From an uncultured Clostridia bacterium (GTDB lineage Bacteria > Bacillota > Clostridia > Christensenellales > Borkfalkiaceae): a stretch of 64,000 nucleotides of DNA. The translations under genes and the position numbers were made by a program. This document shows, in pieces, positions 63,633 to 64,000 of this stretch. The stretch is from contig CAKQJE010000005.1 in assembly GCA_934247225.1 (NCBI GenBank), positions 1 through 64,000 on the forward strand. The letters are read 5' to 3'. Position 1 is the stretch's first letter. Each line of letters opens with the position of its first letter. The notes under the pieces were generated by a model. The model was not told the DNA's origin, searched no databases, and worked only from the letters and a program-made list of their open reading frames with translations.

Positions 63633-64000
63633 TTAGTCGTCTTTATATAATTGTTTTTTTATTTTAGATTGTATGTCAACGATTGTTTTTTCGGATGGCT
63701 CTTGCTTGAAAAATACAAATCGCAATCGCTTGCCTATATAGAATGCCGCTTTAAAAAATAATTCATCAATAATATTATTGGACTTAAGCCTATTTTTTAT
63801 AGTTTTTTTTAAAAATGTTTGTTCTGTAATTAGTAAGATTTTTGCCGAAATTTTATTGCTGTTGAGGATGTTTGTTATGGTATTTTGAGTATCTGAGTCT
63901 ATTATGAAAATTATGTATTTAAATGTGTTTAGTGCATTTAAATCAATATTATCTATAGATAGATATGTGGCAATAAAAGTTTGTTTAAAATAAGAAACAA
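63633..64000 (-). CDS. Unknown protein, C-terminal part (runs off the window)
   Basis: The frame is open from the window end to TAA at 63633 (122 codons plus two bases). The visible part is AT-rich and reads as an alternating beta/alpha fold (FKYIIFIIDSDTQNTI, ISAKILLITEQTFLKK, then RLKSNNIIDELFFKAAFYIGKRL) with a lysine-rich tail. The DSDT after a hydrophobic strand recalls a Toprim- or receiver-like acidic site, but the evidence is thin. I do not recognise the family. The base composition suggests acquired DNA. A terminator follows. Confidence 0.6.
   Translation of the reverse strand, partial: VSYFKQTFIATYLSIDNIDLNALNTFKYIIFIIDSDTQNTITNILNSNKISAKILLITEQTFLKKTIKNRLKSNNIIDELFFKAAFYIGKRLRFVFFKQEPSEKTIVDIQSKIKKQLYKDD

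Overview
The window looks like a chromosomal segment of an uncultivated, probably gut-associated, Gram-positive Clostridia-like bacterium. The rpsF-ssb-rpsR order, the many lipoproteins with a Cys lipobox, the CUT1-type sugar ABC transporters that lack their own ATPase gene, the SipW-type signal peptide and the LacI/AraC regulators all fit that picture. The finer taxonomy is inference. Genes use the standard code, and TGA is a genuine stop in ssb, several permeases and others. Most coding sequence is of moderate GC and rich in cg-containing codons. A few islands (about 6.0-8.5, 32.0-32.8, 59.6-61.1 and 63.6-64.0 kb) are visibly more AT-rich and look acquired.

Layout. 1-4.4 kb: the 3' part of a very large repetitive protein with Cys/His-rich inserts. 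4.5-6.0 kb: the rpsF-ssb-rpsR operon with a near-perfect promoter and a terminator. 6.0-10.0 kb: a decayed accessory region. It holds an XRE gene with an in-frame stop, an AAA/DUF4143 ATPase gene split by an esterase cassette, an XRE-Fic gene behind an array of operator-like repeats, and palindromic mobile elements. 10.1-30.4 kb: a first glycan locus with a GH127-like enzyme, an AraC regulator, a TIM-barrel enzyme, a GH38 alpha-mannosidase, a sugar ABC importer, and four large secreted proteins or lipoproteins including a DUF4838 protein. A second AraC gene lies at 30.8-31.8 kb. 32.0-32.8 kb: a type III toxin-antitoxin locus (tandem-repeat antitoxin RNA, terminator, ToxN/AbiQ-like toxin) whose toxin has an in-frame TGA. 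32.9-36.4 kb: a SipW-type secreted beta-helix-like protein, a GH43-like beta-propeller and an SGNH hydrolase. 37.0-59.5 kb: a second glycan locus with a LacI regulator, an ABC importer, a giant Ig-like surface protein, a GH99/71-like lipoprotein, a GH94 phosphorylase, a polysaccharide deacetylase interrupted by a nested palindromic element, a surface GDPD protein, GH78-like and GH106-like rhamnosidases, and uxaC. 59.6-64 kb: a DUF4417 gene with a toxin-domain-like partner, a TetR-controlled ABC exporter whose permease appears internally deleted, and a partial unknown gene.

How it works together. Each glycan locus combines a local regulator, a substrate-binding lipoprotein with two permeases (the ATPase must come from elsewhere), secreted proteins with carbohydrate-binding-like folds, and cytoplasmic glycosidases or phosphorylases. 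Locus 1 points to mannose-containing glycans (GH38). Locus 2 points to rhamnose- and uronate-containing glycans (GH78, GH106, UxaC) with a phosphorolytic step (GH94). The LacI regulator probably binds a 14-bp palindrome that occurs once before its own gene and once before the importer operon. The standout signals are the type III toxin-antitoxin locus and a family of long palindromic elements with tRNA-T-arm-like ends. Exact removal of one such element rejoins the deacetylase reading frame.
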